NCBI GenBank assembly: GCA_024707075.1
Contig: JANQAK010000003.1
Span: forward strand, 1,426,001-1,490,000
DNA: 64,000 nt
Direction: 5' to 3'
DNA from: Afipia sp.
GTDB taxonomy: Bacteria > Pseudomonadota > Alphaproteobacteria > Rhizobiales > Xanthobacteraceae
The translations under genes were made by a program, and so were the position numbers. Shown in pieces: positions 18,455-27,823 of this stretch (position 1 is the stretch's first letter; the number at the start of each line of letters is the position of its first letter). The notes below the pieces were generated by a model, which saw only the letters and a list, made by a program, of their open reading frames with translations, was not told where the DNA came from and made no database searches.

Positions 18455-19064
18455 CAGCCTTTATACCTTCGCCCGAACGGGCATTCGTCGCGATTACCGG
18501 ACGTCCCTTGCGGACTGCATTCGCCTCTTCAAGCATCGATGGCAGATTGACGCCAACATGCGGCGCAAGATCGGTCTTGTTGACGATAAGGAGATCGCTG
18601 CGCAAGAGACCCGGCCCGCGTTTGCGCGGAATATCGTCGCCGCCCGCGACATCGATCACGAACATCCACCAGTCCACGAGATCGAGCGAAAATGTCGAGG
18701 CGAGATTGTCACCGCCGGACTCGAACAAGATCAGTTCAAGTCCGGGAAACCGCGCTTCCAGATCGTCACCCGCCGCAATGTTCAGGCTCGGGTCTTCCCG
18801 GATCACCGTGTGCGGGCAAGCGCCCGCCTCCACCGCCGAGACGCGCGCCGGATCGATCAATCCCGAACGACGAAGACGCTCCGCGTCCTCCTTGGTGACG
18901 AGATCGTTGGTGACAACCGCAAAATCGATACCATGCGCCTGCAATTCGGGAATCAATGCCTCGATCAAGGCCGTCTTGCCAGAGCCGACCGGACCGCCGA
19001 TGCCGACCCGTGCGGCCGTGGTGATCGCCTTGCCGTTGGACTCTTTCGCGAGCAAATGGAGCAT
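18402..19064 (-). CDS. ureG: Urease accessory GTPase UreG
   Basis: A 220-residue SIMIBI GTPase with P-loop GGPVGSGKT near residue 27 and the family motifs [29 protein letters not shown] (the metal-binding Cys-Pro-His), [12 protein letters not shown] and [11 protein letters not shown]. UreG couples GTP hydrolysis to nickel delivery. The start at 19064 lies three bases after the ureC stop. Confidence 0.95.
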   Translation of the reverse strand: MLHLLAKESNGKAITTAARVGIGGPVGSGKTALIEALIPELQAHGIDFAVVTNDLVTKEDAERLRRSGLIDPARVSAVEAGACPHTVIREDPSLNIAAGDDLEARFPGLELILFESGGDNLASTFSLDLVDWWMFVIDVAGGDDIPRKRGPGLLRSDLLIVNKTDLAPHVGVNLPSMLEEANAVRKGRPVIATNARSGEGIKAVVDAIAAAVLFHTTSGS

Positions 19065-19067
19065 TGA

Positions 19068-20777
19068 TCACCTCAACATATAGCGGCGCGCCAGCGGCAA
19101 TTCCTTCGCCGGTTCACAGGTCGCAAGTTCACCATCGACGAACACATCAAAGGTCTCCGGATCGACCGTCACCTTGGGGCATGCGTCGTTCCAGAGCATG
19201 TCGCGTTTCGTGAGTTTTCGTGTCCCGCGGACCGGCAACAGCGACTTGCTCAGGCCGAGTTGACCGGCAAGACTGCGATCAATCGCGAGCGGATGCACGA
19301 AACATGCGGAGAGAGCCGCGGGCGCGCGGCCGAACGAACCCCATTGAGGCCTCATCAGGATCGGCTCGCAGGTCATCAGCGATGCCGCGCTGTCGCCCAT
19401 GGCCCCCCAAGCGATAAAGCCTCCCTTGATCACAAGCTCCGGCTTGATGCCGAAGAAAGCGGGACGCCACACCACGATATCCGCGAGCTTGCCGTCTTCC
19501 AGCGATCCCACCTGGTCGGCAATGCCAAATGTCTTCGCGGCATTGATCGTGTATTTCGCGATGTAGCGCAGGATGCGCGCGTTGTCGCCCAGCCCCGGCT
19601 TGTCCTCGGGCAGCGAACCGCGCTGATCTTTCATCTTGGACGCGAGCTGCCAGGTTCGGCAGATCACTTCGTGAATACGTCCCATCCCCTGACTGTCGGA
19701 CCCGAGCATCGAGATCGCACCGATGTCATGCAGAACGTCCTCTGCCGCAATGGTCTGCGCACGAATCCGGCTTTCGGCAAAGGCGACGTCTTCTGGAATT
19801 GCCGGATTGAGATGGTGGCACACCATCGTCATATCGAGATGTTCGTCGAACGTATTCACCGTGTAGGGATTTGTCGGATTCGTCGACGACGGAAGGCAAT
19901 GCATTTCACCCGCAACGCGGATGATATCCGGTGCATGGCCGCCACCTGCTCCTTCGGTGTGATACATGTGAATGGTGCGACCGCCGATCGCCTCCAGCGT
20001 GTTCTCGACGAATCCGGATTCGTTCAGTGTATCGGTATGAATCTGCACCTGGAAATCGTATTCATCGGCAACACGCAGACAAGTATCGATCGCTGCCGGC
20101 ATCGAGCCCCAGTCCTCGTGGAGCTTCAATCCCATTACACCGGTTTCAAGTTGCTCGATCATCGGCGCAGCGCGATGCGCATTGCCCCGTCCGAGAAAGC
20201 CGAAATTCATCGGCCACGCTTCGGCCGCCTGAAGCATCTTGCCGGTGTTGAACGGCCCACCGGAATCGATCCCCACGGTGATAGGGCCGAGTGATCCGCC
20301 GATCATGGTGGTGATTCCGCTGGCAAGAGCGTGTTCGACAAGACCCGCGCTGTCGAAATGGACGTGTACGTCGATCGCGCCGGGCGTGGCAATCAGGCCC
20401 TCGCAATCGCGCACCGTCGTTCCGGTCGAAACGACCAGCTTCGGATCGACATTGTCCATGATCGCAGGATTGCCAGCCTTGCCGAAGGCGACGATGCGGC
20501 CATTGCGGATACCGAGATCGCCCTTCACGATCCCGCGGACGGGATCGATCAGCAGAACATTGCAAAGCAGAAAGTCGAGCGCACCTTCAGCGCTTGTAAT
20601 ACCTGCCATTCCGATGCCGTCGCGCAACGTCTTGCCGCCGCCATGCAGACATTCGTCGCCATAAACCGCGTGATCCTTTTCAACCACGGCAATCAAAGAG
20701 GTATCGCCGAGGCGCACGGAATCCCCTGTCGTCGGCCCGTACAGTGCAGCGTAGTTCTTCCGATCGATTGCAACCAC
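19068..20777 (-). CDS. ureC: Urease alpha subunit UreC
   Basis: A 569-residue catalytic subunit. The nickel-binding HVH pair, the carbamylated lysine in GLKLHEDWG, the flap region [12 protein letters not shown] with its catalytic histidine, the MVCHHLNP segment and the active-site aspartate in GSDSQGMGR are all visible. The start is GTG at 20777, one base after the UreAB stop and preceded by GGGAG. Upstream codons to 20846 lack family similarity. Compared with classical UreC it is divergent: [16 protein letters not shown] replaces the usual region after the HxH motif, and [14 protein letters not shown] replaces GTGPAAGT-like sequence. It hydrolyses urea to ammonia and carbamate. The catalytic set looks intact. 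Confidence 0.93.
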   Translation of the reverse strand: MVAIDRKNYAALYGPTTGDSVRLGDTSLIAVVEKDHAVYGDECLHGGGKTLRDGIGMAGITSAEGALDFLLCNVLLIDPVRGIVKGDLGIRNGRIVAFGKAGNPAIMDNVDPKLVVSTGTTVRDCEGLIATPGAIDVHVHFDSAGLVEHALASGITTMIGGSLGPITVGIDSGGPFNTGKMLQAAEAWPMNFGFLGRGNAHRAAPMIEQLETGVMGLKLHEDWGSMPAAIDTCLRVADEYDFQVQIHTDTLNESGFVENTLEAIGGRTIHMYHTEGAGGGHAPDIIRVAGEMHCLPSSTNPTNPYTVNTFDEHLDMTMVCHHLNPAIPEDVAFAESRIRAQTIAAEDVLHDIGAISMLGSDSQGMGRIHEVICRTWQLASKMKDQRGSLPEDKPGLGDNARILRYIAKYTINAAKTFGIADQVGSLEDGKLADIVVWRPAFFGIKPELVIKGGFIAWGAMGDSAASLMTCEPILMRPQWGSFGRAPAALSACFVHPLAIDRSLAGQLGLSKSLLPVRGTRKLTKRDMLWNDACPKVTVDPETFDVFVDGELATCEPAKELPLARRYMLR

Positions 20778-20778
20778 G

Positions 20779-21474
20779 CTACGCTCCCTTGAATCCGCGC
20801 GCCCGGGCCTGCGCCAGCGCGGCATCGCGCACCTTGGCGTCTGCACTGTCGCCGTTGGTCAGATTGTTCAATCCCGTGAGACGCTGCCCGCCTCCGAATG
20901 ACACCAGCGTGACGTCCTTCGAGACGCCCGGCTCGAAGCGAACAGCCGTGCCGGCAGGAATATCAAGCCGTTTGCCGAATGCGGCCGCACGGTCAAAGTC
21001 CATCGCCTTGTTGACTTCAAAGAAATGGAAATGCGATCCGATCTGGACCGGACGGTCTCCCGTATTGGTGGCCTTCAACGTAACACGCGGGCGTCCATCG
21101 TTCAGCTCAAGGGTTCCAGGCAACGCCGTGATCGCACCCGGCAGTTCCGTGTCCACTGCCGAACCAGGCGCGGGACGGATCGGCTCGTGAACCGTGACCA
21201 GCTTGGTGCCATCGGGAAACACGCCCTCGACCTGAATGATGTGCATCATGCCGGCAATGCCAGTCATGACGTCATCCGTCGTCAGGATCGTCGAGCCGTA
21301 TCCGATGAGATCTGCCACGGTACGCCCTTCACGTGCGCCCTCAAGAATTTCATCGGTGATGATTGCAACGGCTTCTGGGTAGTTCAGCTTCAACCCTTTC
21401 GCGCGGCGGCGGCGCGCCAACTCGGCGGCACTGAATATCGTCAACCGTTCCATCTCGGTCGGCGTCAAAAGCAT
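20779..21474 (-). CDS. ureAB: Fused urease gamma-beta subunit (UreA-UreB)
   Basis: One 231-residue chain combines residues 1-100 similar to UreA ([51 protein letters not shown]) with residues about 110-225 similar to UreB ([58 protein letters not shown]). No stop or start codon separates them. Such fusions are best known from Helicobacter UreA and from a minority of other ureases. In this operon ureE and ureF precede the structural genes, an unusual order. The fusion and the divergent UreC suggest a non-classical urease lineage, possibly acquired with the amide cluster. Confidence 0.92.
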   Translation of the reverse strand: MLLTPTEMERLTIFSAAELARRRRAKGLKLNYPEAVAIITDEILEGAREGRTVADLIGYGSTILTTDDVMTGIAGMMHIIQVEGVFPDGTKLVTVHEPIRPAPGSAVDTELPGAITALPGTLELNDGRPRVTLKATNTGDRPVQIGSHFHFFEVNKAMDFDRAAAFGKRLDIPAGTAVRFEPGVSKDVTLVSFGGGQRLTGLNNLTNGDSADAKVRDAALAQARARGFKGA

Positions 21475-21489
21475 ATCGTGAACCTCATC

Positions 21490-22161
21490 CTAGTTGGCGA
21501 ACAGACGGAGGCTGGCCTGCGCCTGTTGTGCCGCTGCGATATCGAGAAAAGGAACAAAGCTGCTGAGGCGCGCATCATCCGGAACCGGCGCGGCCGAGAG
21601 TTGATCGATCAGCGGGAGGCAGTCGTTCATCACCGCCTGCGCCTGCAATGCCCCCACAACACCGAGACGCACGGCTGCCGACATTGCACCGGAGACAGTG
21701 ATATAGGCTGACGCCAGTTGCGCCATCCTCTCATCCATCTCCATCGATTGCCAGAGAGCACCCTGCATGACGGCGATATGACCGAGCGCATCGCCACGGC
21801 GAACGGCATCCCGCAACGAGATCGCCGTCGCATTACCGAGCCTGGCATGCGTGGCCAGAAAGGAAGAGCCATTGCGCCGTGAACCATCCCGTTGCGTTTC
21901 GCCGAACGTCGCGGCTTCGACTTCCTGGTCGATCCGTATGATCTGCGCGAGATCACCCCGTGCACGGAAAGACTGAACAAGGGCGATGCGATCGAACGGC
22001 GCCCACCGCTGCTGCAAAATCGTCTGTGTGAGATCGGAGAGCGTGTCCCGATCGGATACTGCTCCCATGGCGGCGAGACCTTCCACGCCGTAGGAGAATG
22101 CAAACGATCCGCTGGGAAACGTGCCGTCAGATTGCCAGATGGTCTTGAGGAGTTGCAGCAC
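21490..22161 (-). CDS. ureF: Urease accessory protein UreF
   Basis: A 223-residue all-helical UreF protein with the family start LLKTIWQSDGTFPSGSFAFS and YGVEGL. UreF bridges UreD and UreG in the nickel-loading complex. It starts two bases after the ureE stop and ends 15 bases before ureAB. Confidence 0.9.
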   Translation of the reverse strand: MLQLLKTIWQSDGTFPSGSFAFSYGVEGLAAMGAVSDRDTLSDLTQTILQQRWAPFDRIALVQSFRARGDLAQIIRIDQEVEAATFGETQRDGSRRNGSSFLATHARLGNATAISLRDAVRRGDALGHIAVMQGALWQSMEMDERMAQLASAYITVSGAMSAAVRLGVVGALQAQAVMNDCLPLIDQLSAAPVPDDARLSSFVPFLDIAAAQQAQASLRLFAN

Positions 22162-22163
22162 GA

Positions 22164-22733
22164 CTAGTGATCCGGGCTGCCGTGGGGGTGATGGCCATGA
22201 TCGTGGCGATGATGGTGATGGCCATGATGATCGTGATCATGATGATGCACATCTGCATCATCGCCATCCAGGATACTGACATGGACGCGCTTGCTGGCAA
22301 TCATCGGCTCGATACGAGCCATGTAATCTTCAGGACAGCCTTCGAGCGCGACCAAAAGGCACGCGCCGTCGAAACGGACGCGCCAGTGCAGATTGCCCGC
22401 GTGATAGCCGAGTTCAACCGCATCGGCAGTTGACGTTGGTTCGAGCCGCAGCCAGCGTTCGGTGGCGGCTCTCACGACGACCGCATGATCGTCGTTCAAA
22501 ACCAAAACAGCTCCATCATAGAGCTTCTCGTCACGCGGCAACGCAATCGCAAGCTCAAGGCCACCGCGTGTCGTTGCACGCAAACGGCGCCGCGACAGAT
22601 CTGCGGACGGGATCACGACGGTGTCGACCGCGCCACGATGCTCAAGGTCGTGGAGCTTCCCTGAGAACACCGGGTCGAGCCGGCTTCCGATTACATGACC
22701 AATCTGCCGCATCGATACTCCCGGATACCTCAC
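22164..22733 (-). CDS. ureE: Urease nickel metallochaperone UreE
   Basis: A 189-residue UreE. The N-terminal peptide-binding domain has the segment DLSRRRLRATTRGGLELAIALPRDEKLYDG, shown here only to its key residues Leu-Arg-x4-Gly and Leu-Pro-Arg. The metal domain contains YHAGNLHWRV and FDGACLLV. The C-terminal tail of about 30 residues is extremely His- and Asp-rich (more than 15 histidines) and should bind several nickel ions. UreE hands nickel to UreG. It is first of the urease genes and follows a 159-base gap after the Sel1 gene. Confidence 0.92.
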   Translation of the reverse strand: MRYPGVSMRQIGHVIGSRLDPVFSGKLHDLEHRGAVDTVVIPSADLSRRRLRATTRGGLELAIALPRDEKLYDGAVLVLNDDHAVVVRAATERWLRLEPTSTADAVELGYHAGNLHWRVRFDGACLLVALEGCPEDYMARIEPMIASKRVHVSILDGDDADVHHHDHDHHGHHHHRHDHGHHPHGSPDH

Positions 22734-22824
22734 GGACGCTGTCGCTATCCTCGCATAATCTTGCGAAATTCTCGCATGCCATTACTGAAACGATAGTACG
22801 CGATTACACGCACGCCCTTAACGT

Positions 22825-22847
22825 CGCTGCATGAATTCTGTGCAGCG
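22825..22847. promoter_or_regulatory. Inverted repeat upstream of ureE
   Basis: CGCTGCA and TGCAGCG are seven-base arms around a nine-base spacer in the gap between the Sel1 gene and ureE. There is no T-run, so an operator or processing site is more likely than a terminator. It may mark a separate urease promoter. Confidence 0.35.
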
Positions 22848-22892
22848 AGTGCATGATTCTTCACCTTGCTCGACCATCACAATAGGCGAGCG

Positions 22893-23540
22893 CTAGACAG
22901 CAAGCTCGGGAGTCCCCTCCCGTTTCGACAATATCCCGGCACTCGCCGTTGCAATCGCCTTTTCTTCTTCGCTCATCACGCCGAGAAGCGCCTGCAACTC
23001 GGTCTCAGCCCGCGTCACACCGTGGCGGCTCGCCGATGACAGCCAGCGGAACGCCTCGATCCGGTCAACGGCGACGCCAACGCCCTGCGCATAGAGGCTT
23101 CCGAGACGGGCCTGCGAAAGATAGTGCCCGGCTTCTGCGGCCTTTCGAAACCATACGATGCCAGCAGCGAGATCGATCTCCATTCCGATTCCGCTCGTCA
23201 GGGCCACAGCGTAATTGTACTGCGCAAAGCCATCACCCTGCTCCGCCGCCGTCCGAAGCCAATAGCAGGCGCGCTCGGGATTCATCTCGGTACCATCGCC
23301 TCGTGAATACATCACAGCGACATTATTTGCGGCCATGACGTTGCCGCGCTCGGCGGCCAGCAGATAGTAACGGAACGCCATCGCGGAATCGCGCTCAACC
23401 CCCAGTCCGTTTGCATAGAGCGATCCAAGCCAAGCCCCGGCGTCCGCGTGCCCCTGCTTGACAAGCGGCTCCCAGATCGCGCGCGCCGCATCGTAATCTC
23501 GCCGCAGGAATGCAGCCTCGCCATCAGCCAGAGATGCCAT
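22893..23540 (-). CDS. Sel1-like TPR repeat protein
   Basis: A 215-residue soluble protein made of about five Sel1-like repeats with the A-x2-LG-x-LY-x-G-x-GV pattern, for example GAWLGSLYANGLGVERD, NVAVMYSRGDGTEMN and ARLGSLYAQGVGVAVD. No signal peptide is visible. Sel1 repeats form a helical scaffold for protein-protein contacts and say nothing about chemistry. It lies three bases after the stop of the small GIY-YIG-like gene and so belongs to the DMFase operon, where it might be an assembly or regulatory partner. Confidence 0.85.
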   Translation of the reverse strand: MASLADGEAAFLRRDYDAARAIWEPLVKQGHADAGAWLGSLYANGLGVERDSAMAFRYYLLAAERGNVMAANNVAVMYSRGDGTEMNPERACYWLRTAAEQGDGFAQYNYAVALTSGIGMEIDLAAGIVWFRKAAEAGHYLSQARLGSLYAQGVGVAVDRIEAFRWLSSASRHGVTRAETELQALLGVMSEEEKAIATASAGILSKREGTPELAV

Positions 23541-23543
23541 GTT

Positions 23544-23852
23544 TCAATCCTGCTTCGTGTGCTGGTCAACTTTGTAGAGATAAACGCAATCAAAATCCTC
23601 GGACTCCGATTCCGGCGGGATTCCGCGCGTCTTCAGATGCTCCGTGAAGTAGGATTGGACGGTCCGCGCGGCCCGTGCGGTCAGAAGCTGCTTGTAGAGC
23701 CACGGATCCTGCGCATCCTTGACGCCATGCACATCAAAGAGAATGCGTTTCGGATTGTCCGCGATGCCGACGTACCAGTTTGAAAACGTGGCATCGAATT
23801 CCTTGATATAGGCGAGCAGCTCATACTTTGCCTGCTGAACACTGACTATCAT
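23544..23852 (-). CDS. Small conserved protein, GIY-YIG-like in its N-terminal half
   Basis: A 102-residue soluble protein I do not firmly recognise. The segment SNWYVGIADNPKRILFDVHGV, with Trp-Tyr-Val-Gly-Ile followed by an Arg and a His after about 10 residues, resembles the start of a GIY-YIG-like fold, and the C-terminal DCVYLYKVD resembles a final strand seen in such small proteins. Full catalytic residues of GIY-YIG nucleases cannot be shown. It is packed between the Rieske-like gene (three bases) and the Sel1 gene (three bases), so it is co-transcribed with the DMFase genes. A role in amide breakdown is inferred from position only. Confidence 0.6.
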   Translation of the reverse strand: MIVSVQQAKYELLAYIKEFDATFSNWYVGIADNPKRILFDVHGVKDAQDPWLYKQLLTARAARTVQSYFTEHLKTRGIPPESESEDFDCVYLYKVDQHTKQD

Positions 23853-23855
23853 CGA

Positions 23856-24872
23856 TCAAGATACCATTCGTGCGTCGGTGAGCGGAGTGTTCCAATATGA
23901 GATGTGCTGACGTGTGATACGTTCGACGAATTTCCGATTGAAGCTGCGCTCAATACGCGGCGGCTCTATGCTTGCACTTTCGGAAAACCGAGCGAACTGC
24001 GTCTGCACATCTGTTGCTTGTATCGCCGCCAGATCGAGGATCGACGTGATTTCCGCCATCCCTGCATCGAAGGCCGCGAGTTCGGGCCGCGCAAAGTACG
24101 AAATACGCCACAACGCCTGATCCATGGCCGTCGGCTGGAGAATGATTGCGGCCACAACATTCAGCGTGCGGATCACCACAAGATTCGGAAAATGCCAATG
24201 CACCTCAGCACCGCTCGAACGGGCCGAGGCGGCGATAGCCGAACCGGCCAGCTTCCAGTTCGCGCGATGTTCACGCCAGACGCCATCGCGGCGCAAATCA
24301 TCCGTCTGCCACTCGATCGGCGGGAGATCAATCATCTCATCGATCACCGGATCGATGTTTACGAAAATAAACGGTCCCCGCACCTGCACCCTGACAGGCA
24401 ACAATCGCTCCGGCCTCACGCCGAGGTATTGTCCGGCCAGCGGCGACATGTCCTCGAGGCTCCCGCCGGGAATGACGCCGCGGTCCCGGCTGAATCCGCA
24501 GGACGTATAGGAACATTTGTTCTTCCTGCCGGTCTGGCACTGCGCGGGAACGGACCGGCACCCGCCATGCTGGGCCTTGTTGAATCGTCCGATCAGTCCG
24601 CTGTCATGCTGGCGTTGAACATGAATTGCGTGCTGCCCGATCGTATATGGCATCAGGTCGCCGGCTTGCGCGATCTCGGCAGTCGTTCCGATGCATATCC
24701 ACTCGCGGGTCCACACCTTCTCGTTTTCCAGCCGTTGAAACGTCTCGGACTTATACGCCTGCGTCGGCAACAGCGGATCGTCCGCCAACTGCTGATCCGC
24801 GGCCGCATAGAGATTAGGATCCTGCAAATCCACGCCGTTGTCGTAAAAACCGGAATCCGGGTGTGTCAGCAT
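23856..24872 (-). CDS. Rieske-oxygenase-like protein lacking the metal ligands
   Basis: A 338-residue protein with the outline of a ring-hydroxylating oxygenase alpha subunit. The N-terminus (FQRLENEKVWTREWICIG, then GDLMPYTIGQHAI) and the VRVQVRGPFIFVNIDP segment match that family. The Rieske cluster motif C-x-H...C-x2-H is missing. In its place are His102, Cys105, Cys112, Cys120 and Cys125, spaced C-x6-C-x7-C-x4-C. In the catalytic domain the segment after NWKLAG lacks the Asp/Glu-His-His iron triad. It is therefore not a normal oxygenase. It could be a structural partner or carry a different metal or cluster on the four cysteines. It lies 58 bases after the DMFase large-subunit gene, and the reading frame shows no sign of a frameshift. 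Confidence 0.7.
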   Translation of the reverse strand: MLTHPDSGFYDNGVDLQDPNLYAAADQQLADDPLLPTQAYKSETFQRLENEKVWTREWICIGTTAEIAQAGDLMPYTIGQHAIHVQRQHDSGLIGRFNKAQHGGCRSVPAQCQTGRKNKCSYTSCGFSRDRGVIPGGSLEDMSPLAGQYLGVRPERLLPVRVQVRGPFIFVNIDPVIDEMIDLPPIEWQTDDLRRDGVWREHRANWKLAGSAIAASARSSGAEVHWHFPNLVVIRTLNVVAAIILQPTAMDQALWRISYFARPELAAFDAGMAEITSILDLAAIQATDVQTQFARFSESASIEPPRIERSFNRKFVERITRQHISYWNTPLTDARMVS

Positions 24873-24930
24873 CGGTCAATCCGTCAAAGGAAAAATGGCG
24901 TCCGCGCATGAAGCGCGGACGCCGGTTCGC

Positions 24931-27330
24931 TTACTTGCGCGCCTTGTTCAGCGGCTGGTCGTAATCCGCACGGCCACGATGCACGATCGCCTCGGGGCTT
25001 GGCGTGGGCAGCGGACCATCCTGCATAAAGCGATTCAGAACGTTGCCAACGAGCTTCGAGATGTTGTTGTCGCCATTGTTCCATGGCAACGCGCCGCAGA
25101 ATGCGATGGACGAGAACGCGAAGGACGCGCCGCCATTCGGTGTCTCGTGATAGGCGATGTCCGAGCGAACACGCGGATGTTGCGTACCGTCGAGACCCTG
25201 CTGGTTGAAGCCGTAATCTTCCATAACCAACAGATAGCCTTCGGTATGACGGCCGGCCGATGTCGCCACGACAAGCGTATGCGGAGGACTACCCAGCATG
25301 GTATCGACGATGTCGAGTTCGGTGCCGGCAGCACCGCCGCCCACAAGACCGAAATTGCCGAGTTTCTCGTCGTAATCGATGCCTTCGAACGCCCACGCGA
25401 CACGCTCGTTGTTGCTCTCCTCGGTCCGCGAGTAGTAGGTCGAGATGTCGAAGCCTTCCGACGACATGCCCGTGCCCGCAATGGTGTGCAGATAGCGGCC
25501 ACGGAAGCGCCACATGCCGCCGAGTTCGCCGGTGCCCTGATGATAGTACTCGCCCGGATCCGCGCGCCACGTCCGGATGCCGGATTCGCAGCGCCGCATT
25601 TCCGTGACGACACCGCGACCGATGCCGTCATAGGCCGGATGGTAGGAATGCACCCAGTACCAGCCATCGGCGCCCATATACATGAAGCGTCCACCGCGCT
25701 GCATGTAGTTATGCAAAGCGTCGAGTTGTGGTCCTGAATTGTGCTCCGGATGCGAGCCAGTGATGATGACGTTGTAGTTCTCGATGCGGGCGAGACCATC
25801 ATAGGTCACGTCTTCGTCGGTGATGACGTCATAGTTGTAGCCCATCTTTTCCAGCCAGTAGACCAGATGAAGATCCGCCGGATACTGCCAAGGCGCCTGC
25901 GCCAGGAAGTGATCGTATTTCGGGCGGATGCTCAGGATAGGCCGCAAGCGAGATGACAGACATAGTCCGCTGCCATCGGTATGGGTATCATAGATCGAAC
26001 CGCCATACTCGCGATGCTCCGACAGGAACATGTTCTGCTGCTGCATGATCGGAACGCGATAGACGAGAAGCTCCGCGCCGCCCGCATTGTTCGCCAGATG
26101 CTCGTTCGCATAGGCCATGTAGCTGATGGTCGGGACCATGACCGCGATCTTCGCCGTCTCTTCGCCAACCCGCGGCACCACCCAGAACGGGATGTAATCC
26201 TCGTCGCCGTCCTTCGAGGTCAATTTCGCCGCATAGAACTTGCTGCTCGTGCCTTTCGGCACCTTCCACTCGAAGCTGACCTGCCAGCGGGCATTGTCGA
26301 TATCGTCGTCGTGGAAATGGATTGCGCCATACTGTTCGGGGGCGCCCTTCCAGTCGAAAACATGCCCCTGCCAGTTGTATCCGGTCATCGCGCGTGTCGG
26401 GCAATTCACGATGGTGGCATGAAAGAGATAAGGTCCCTTGTCCTTGCCATAAATCGTATTAATGCCGTCGCCGAAATCCCACGAGGCCACGATCGCTTCC
26501 GAGAGCTTACCGGTCGGACCGGAATTGCGGCGCTCGGACAGGCCCGGCTGGGCGCCGAGTTTCATCGACTCGATCTCAAGCCGCGAGAGCGCCCGGTTAC
26601 AGATACGCGGGCTATCAATCTTGCCGTTGTAGTGCCCCTTGATGAGAATTCCCGGTGGAACAGAAGCCTGCGCTTGAGGCGCATCGCTCATCCCGCCGCA
26701 ATAGCCGGCGATCACGGTCGGCGTACCCGGCACATAGGCGGGCTTCGTTGAGAATTTCTTGCTGACCGGGGGAATTTCCGGATCAAGCGCGTAAACAACC
26801 TGAGGCTCGTGATAAAGTGTCGCCTCCCCGGTTTTTGCATCGAACGACGCCGCAATGAAGTGCCAGGCGTGGTCACGCAACGGCGCGCCGGTTGAGATGA
26901 CCTGATCGTTGATCCGGAATTCGACGCAGCCTTCTTCGTTGATAAAGAGGCCGTAGCCCTTACCGTTGCACCACTTGGTCACGAGCCCCTGAGCGCCGTG
27001 CTTCCAGTACTTCGGATGGGTCTTCGGTGTGGTTGGCCAGATCCAGCATTGCAGAGTGACGCTCTCGAGCTGGAACTGCTTCTTGTCCGTGACGAAACCG
27101 TAGGAACCGCTGTAGATCTCCTGCTTCATGCCCTTGTAGGTGCTGTTGCAGTCAGCCTTGATGGACTCCTCGATATATCCGGGGCCACGCGGGTTGGTGT
27201 CACCGTGAATCATCTTGACGATCTCGGCCTTGTACTCAGCCGGTCCGTCGCAGTTCACGTAAAACTTGATCGTGTCTTCCGGATGGACGCTGAATTTGTC
27301 AGCGTATCCGGTAATTTTCATCCAGGTCAT
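24931..27330 (-). CDS. dmfA2: N,N-dimethylformamidase large (catalytic) subunit
   Basis: A 799-residue protein matching the large subunit of N,N-dimethylformamidase, which hydrolyses dimethylformamide to dimethylamine and formate. The N-terminal region (GYADKFSVHPEDTIKFYV, DCNSTYKGMKQEIYSGSYG) and a LamG-like jelly roll at about 60-230 come first. The C-terminal half has the glutamine-amidotransferase-like fold with ENYNVIITGSHPEH and GGRFMYMGADGWYWV. Published Paracoccus DMFase has a mononuclear iron held by two tyrosines and one carboxylate; I cannot assign those residues by eye. No signal peptide is seen. It follows the small-subunit gene by 37 bases. Related formamides or N-alkyl amides are possible substrates. 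Confidence 0.87.
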   Translation of the reverse strand: MTWMKITGYADKFSVHPEDTIKFYVNCDGPAEYKAEIVKMIHGDTNPRGPGYIEESIKADCNSTYKGMKQEIYSGSYGFVTDKKQFQLESVTLQCWIWPTTPKTHPKYWKHGAQGLVTKWCNGKGYGLFINEEGCVEFRINDQVISTGAPLRDHAWHFIAASFDAKTGEATLYHEPQVVYALDPEIPPVSKKFSTKPAYVPGTPTVIAGYCGGMSDAPQAQASVPPGILIKGHYNGKIDSPRICNRALSRLEIESMKLGAQPGLSERRNSGPTGKLSEAIVASWDFGDGINTIYGKDKGPYLFHATIVNCPTRAMTGYNWQGHVFDWKGAPEQYGAIHFHDDDIDNARWQVSFEWKVPKGTSSKFYAAKLTSKDGDEDYIPFWVVPRVGEETAKIAVMVPTISYMAYANEHLANNAGGAELLVYRVPIMQQQNMFLSEHREYGGSIYDTHTDGSGLCLSSRLRPILSIRPKYDHFLAQAPWQYPADLHLVYWLEKMGYNYDVITDEDVTYDGLARIENYNVIITGSHPEHNSGPQLDALHNYMQRGGRFMYMGADGWYWVHSYHPAYDGIGRGVVTEMRRCESGIRTWRADPGEYYHQGTGELGGMWRFRGRYLHTIAGTGMSSEGFDISTYYSRTEESNNERVAWAFEGIDYDEKLGNFGLVGGGAAGTELDIVDTMLGSPPHTLVVATSAGRHTEGYLLVMEDYGFNQQGLDGTQHPRVRSDIAYHETPNGGASFAFSSIAFCGALPWNNGDNNISKLVGNVLNRFMQDGPLPTPSPEAIVHRGRADYDQPLNKARK

Positions 27331-27367
27331 GGTTGTCCCTTAAAGATTGGTGATGCCAGATTTGCGA

Positions 27368-27808
27368 TCAGGTTACGGTCCACTGGTCGTCGCGACGCTT
27401 CCAGCCTTCCCGGAAGTGCTCAGGGAAACCATCGGTCTCCGGCATCTCCTCAAGCCGCATAAGAAAAATGTCGTGCTGCGGGTCTTGCTCGTTGTCATAG
27501 ACCTTGTCGGTCACGAACTCGGGTGGCACACCGCGCACGCCCGAAAGCCGGGCGATACGCCATTCCTTTTCGACTTTGGTGCAAATGACCACCAGCTTGC
27601 CCTTGGCCGGCTTGGCGCGCATCCGCAGCAGAACCCGGTTGAGCTGGAAATCCTCGTGGATTCCGCCCGTGACCGTCGTCGTGTCGCCTGGCGTCTCGCA
27701 TTTAAGAACGCTGTTGCCGGCAACTCCCTTCATGGAGTCGATACACTCCTTGTGTTCCTTGATCATGCGTTCAGCATCGGGCGTCGAAGGGCGTGGAATG
27801 GGAATCAT
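27368..27808 (-). CDS. dmfA1: N,N-dimethylformamidase small subunit
   Basis: A 146-residue protein matching the small subunit of DMFase (about 130 residues in characterised enzymes). It begins MIPIPRPSTPDAERMIKEH and ends with EHFREGWKRRDDQW. The small subunit packs against the large one and is needed for stable enzyme. It lies 15 bases after the stop of the urtE-like gene, so the importer and DMFase are one transcription unit. Confidence 0.85.
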   Translation of the reverse strand: MIPIPRPSTPDAERMIKEHKECIDSMKGVAGNSVLKCETPGDTTTVTGGIHEDFQLNRVLLRMRAKPAKGKLVVICTKVEKEWRIARLSGVRGVPPEFVTDKVYDNEQDPQHDIFLMRLEEMPETDGFPEHFREGWKRRDDQWTVT

Positions 27809-27823
27809 GGTCCTGCTCCGTTG

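Noticed and set aside
22167-22433. Methionine-rich small protein on the plus strand
   Set aside because: It is the antisense reading of the His-rich UreE tail, where CAT codons read as ATG.
22734-22892. Sigma-54 promoter for ureE
   Set aside because: A TGGCATG stretch is present but no GC pair falls at the -12 spacing; the nearest is four bases off.
23856-24872. Ordinary Rieske dioxygenase
   Set aside because: The C-x-H and C-x2-H cluster motifs and the iron triad are all missing, so no oxygenase activity should be assumed.
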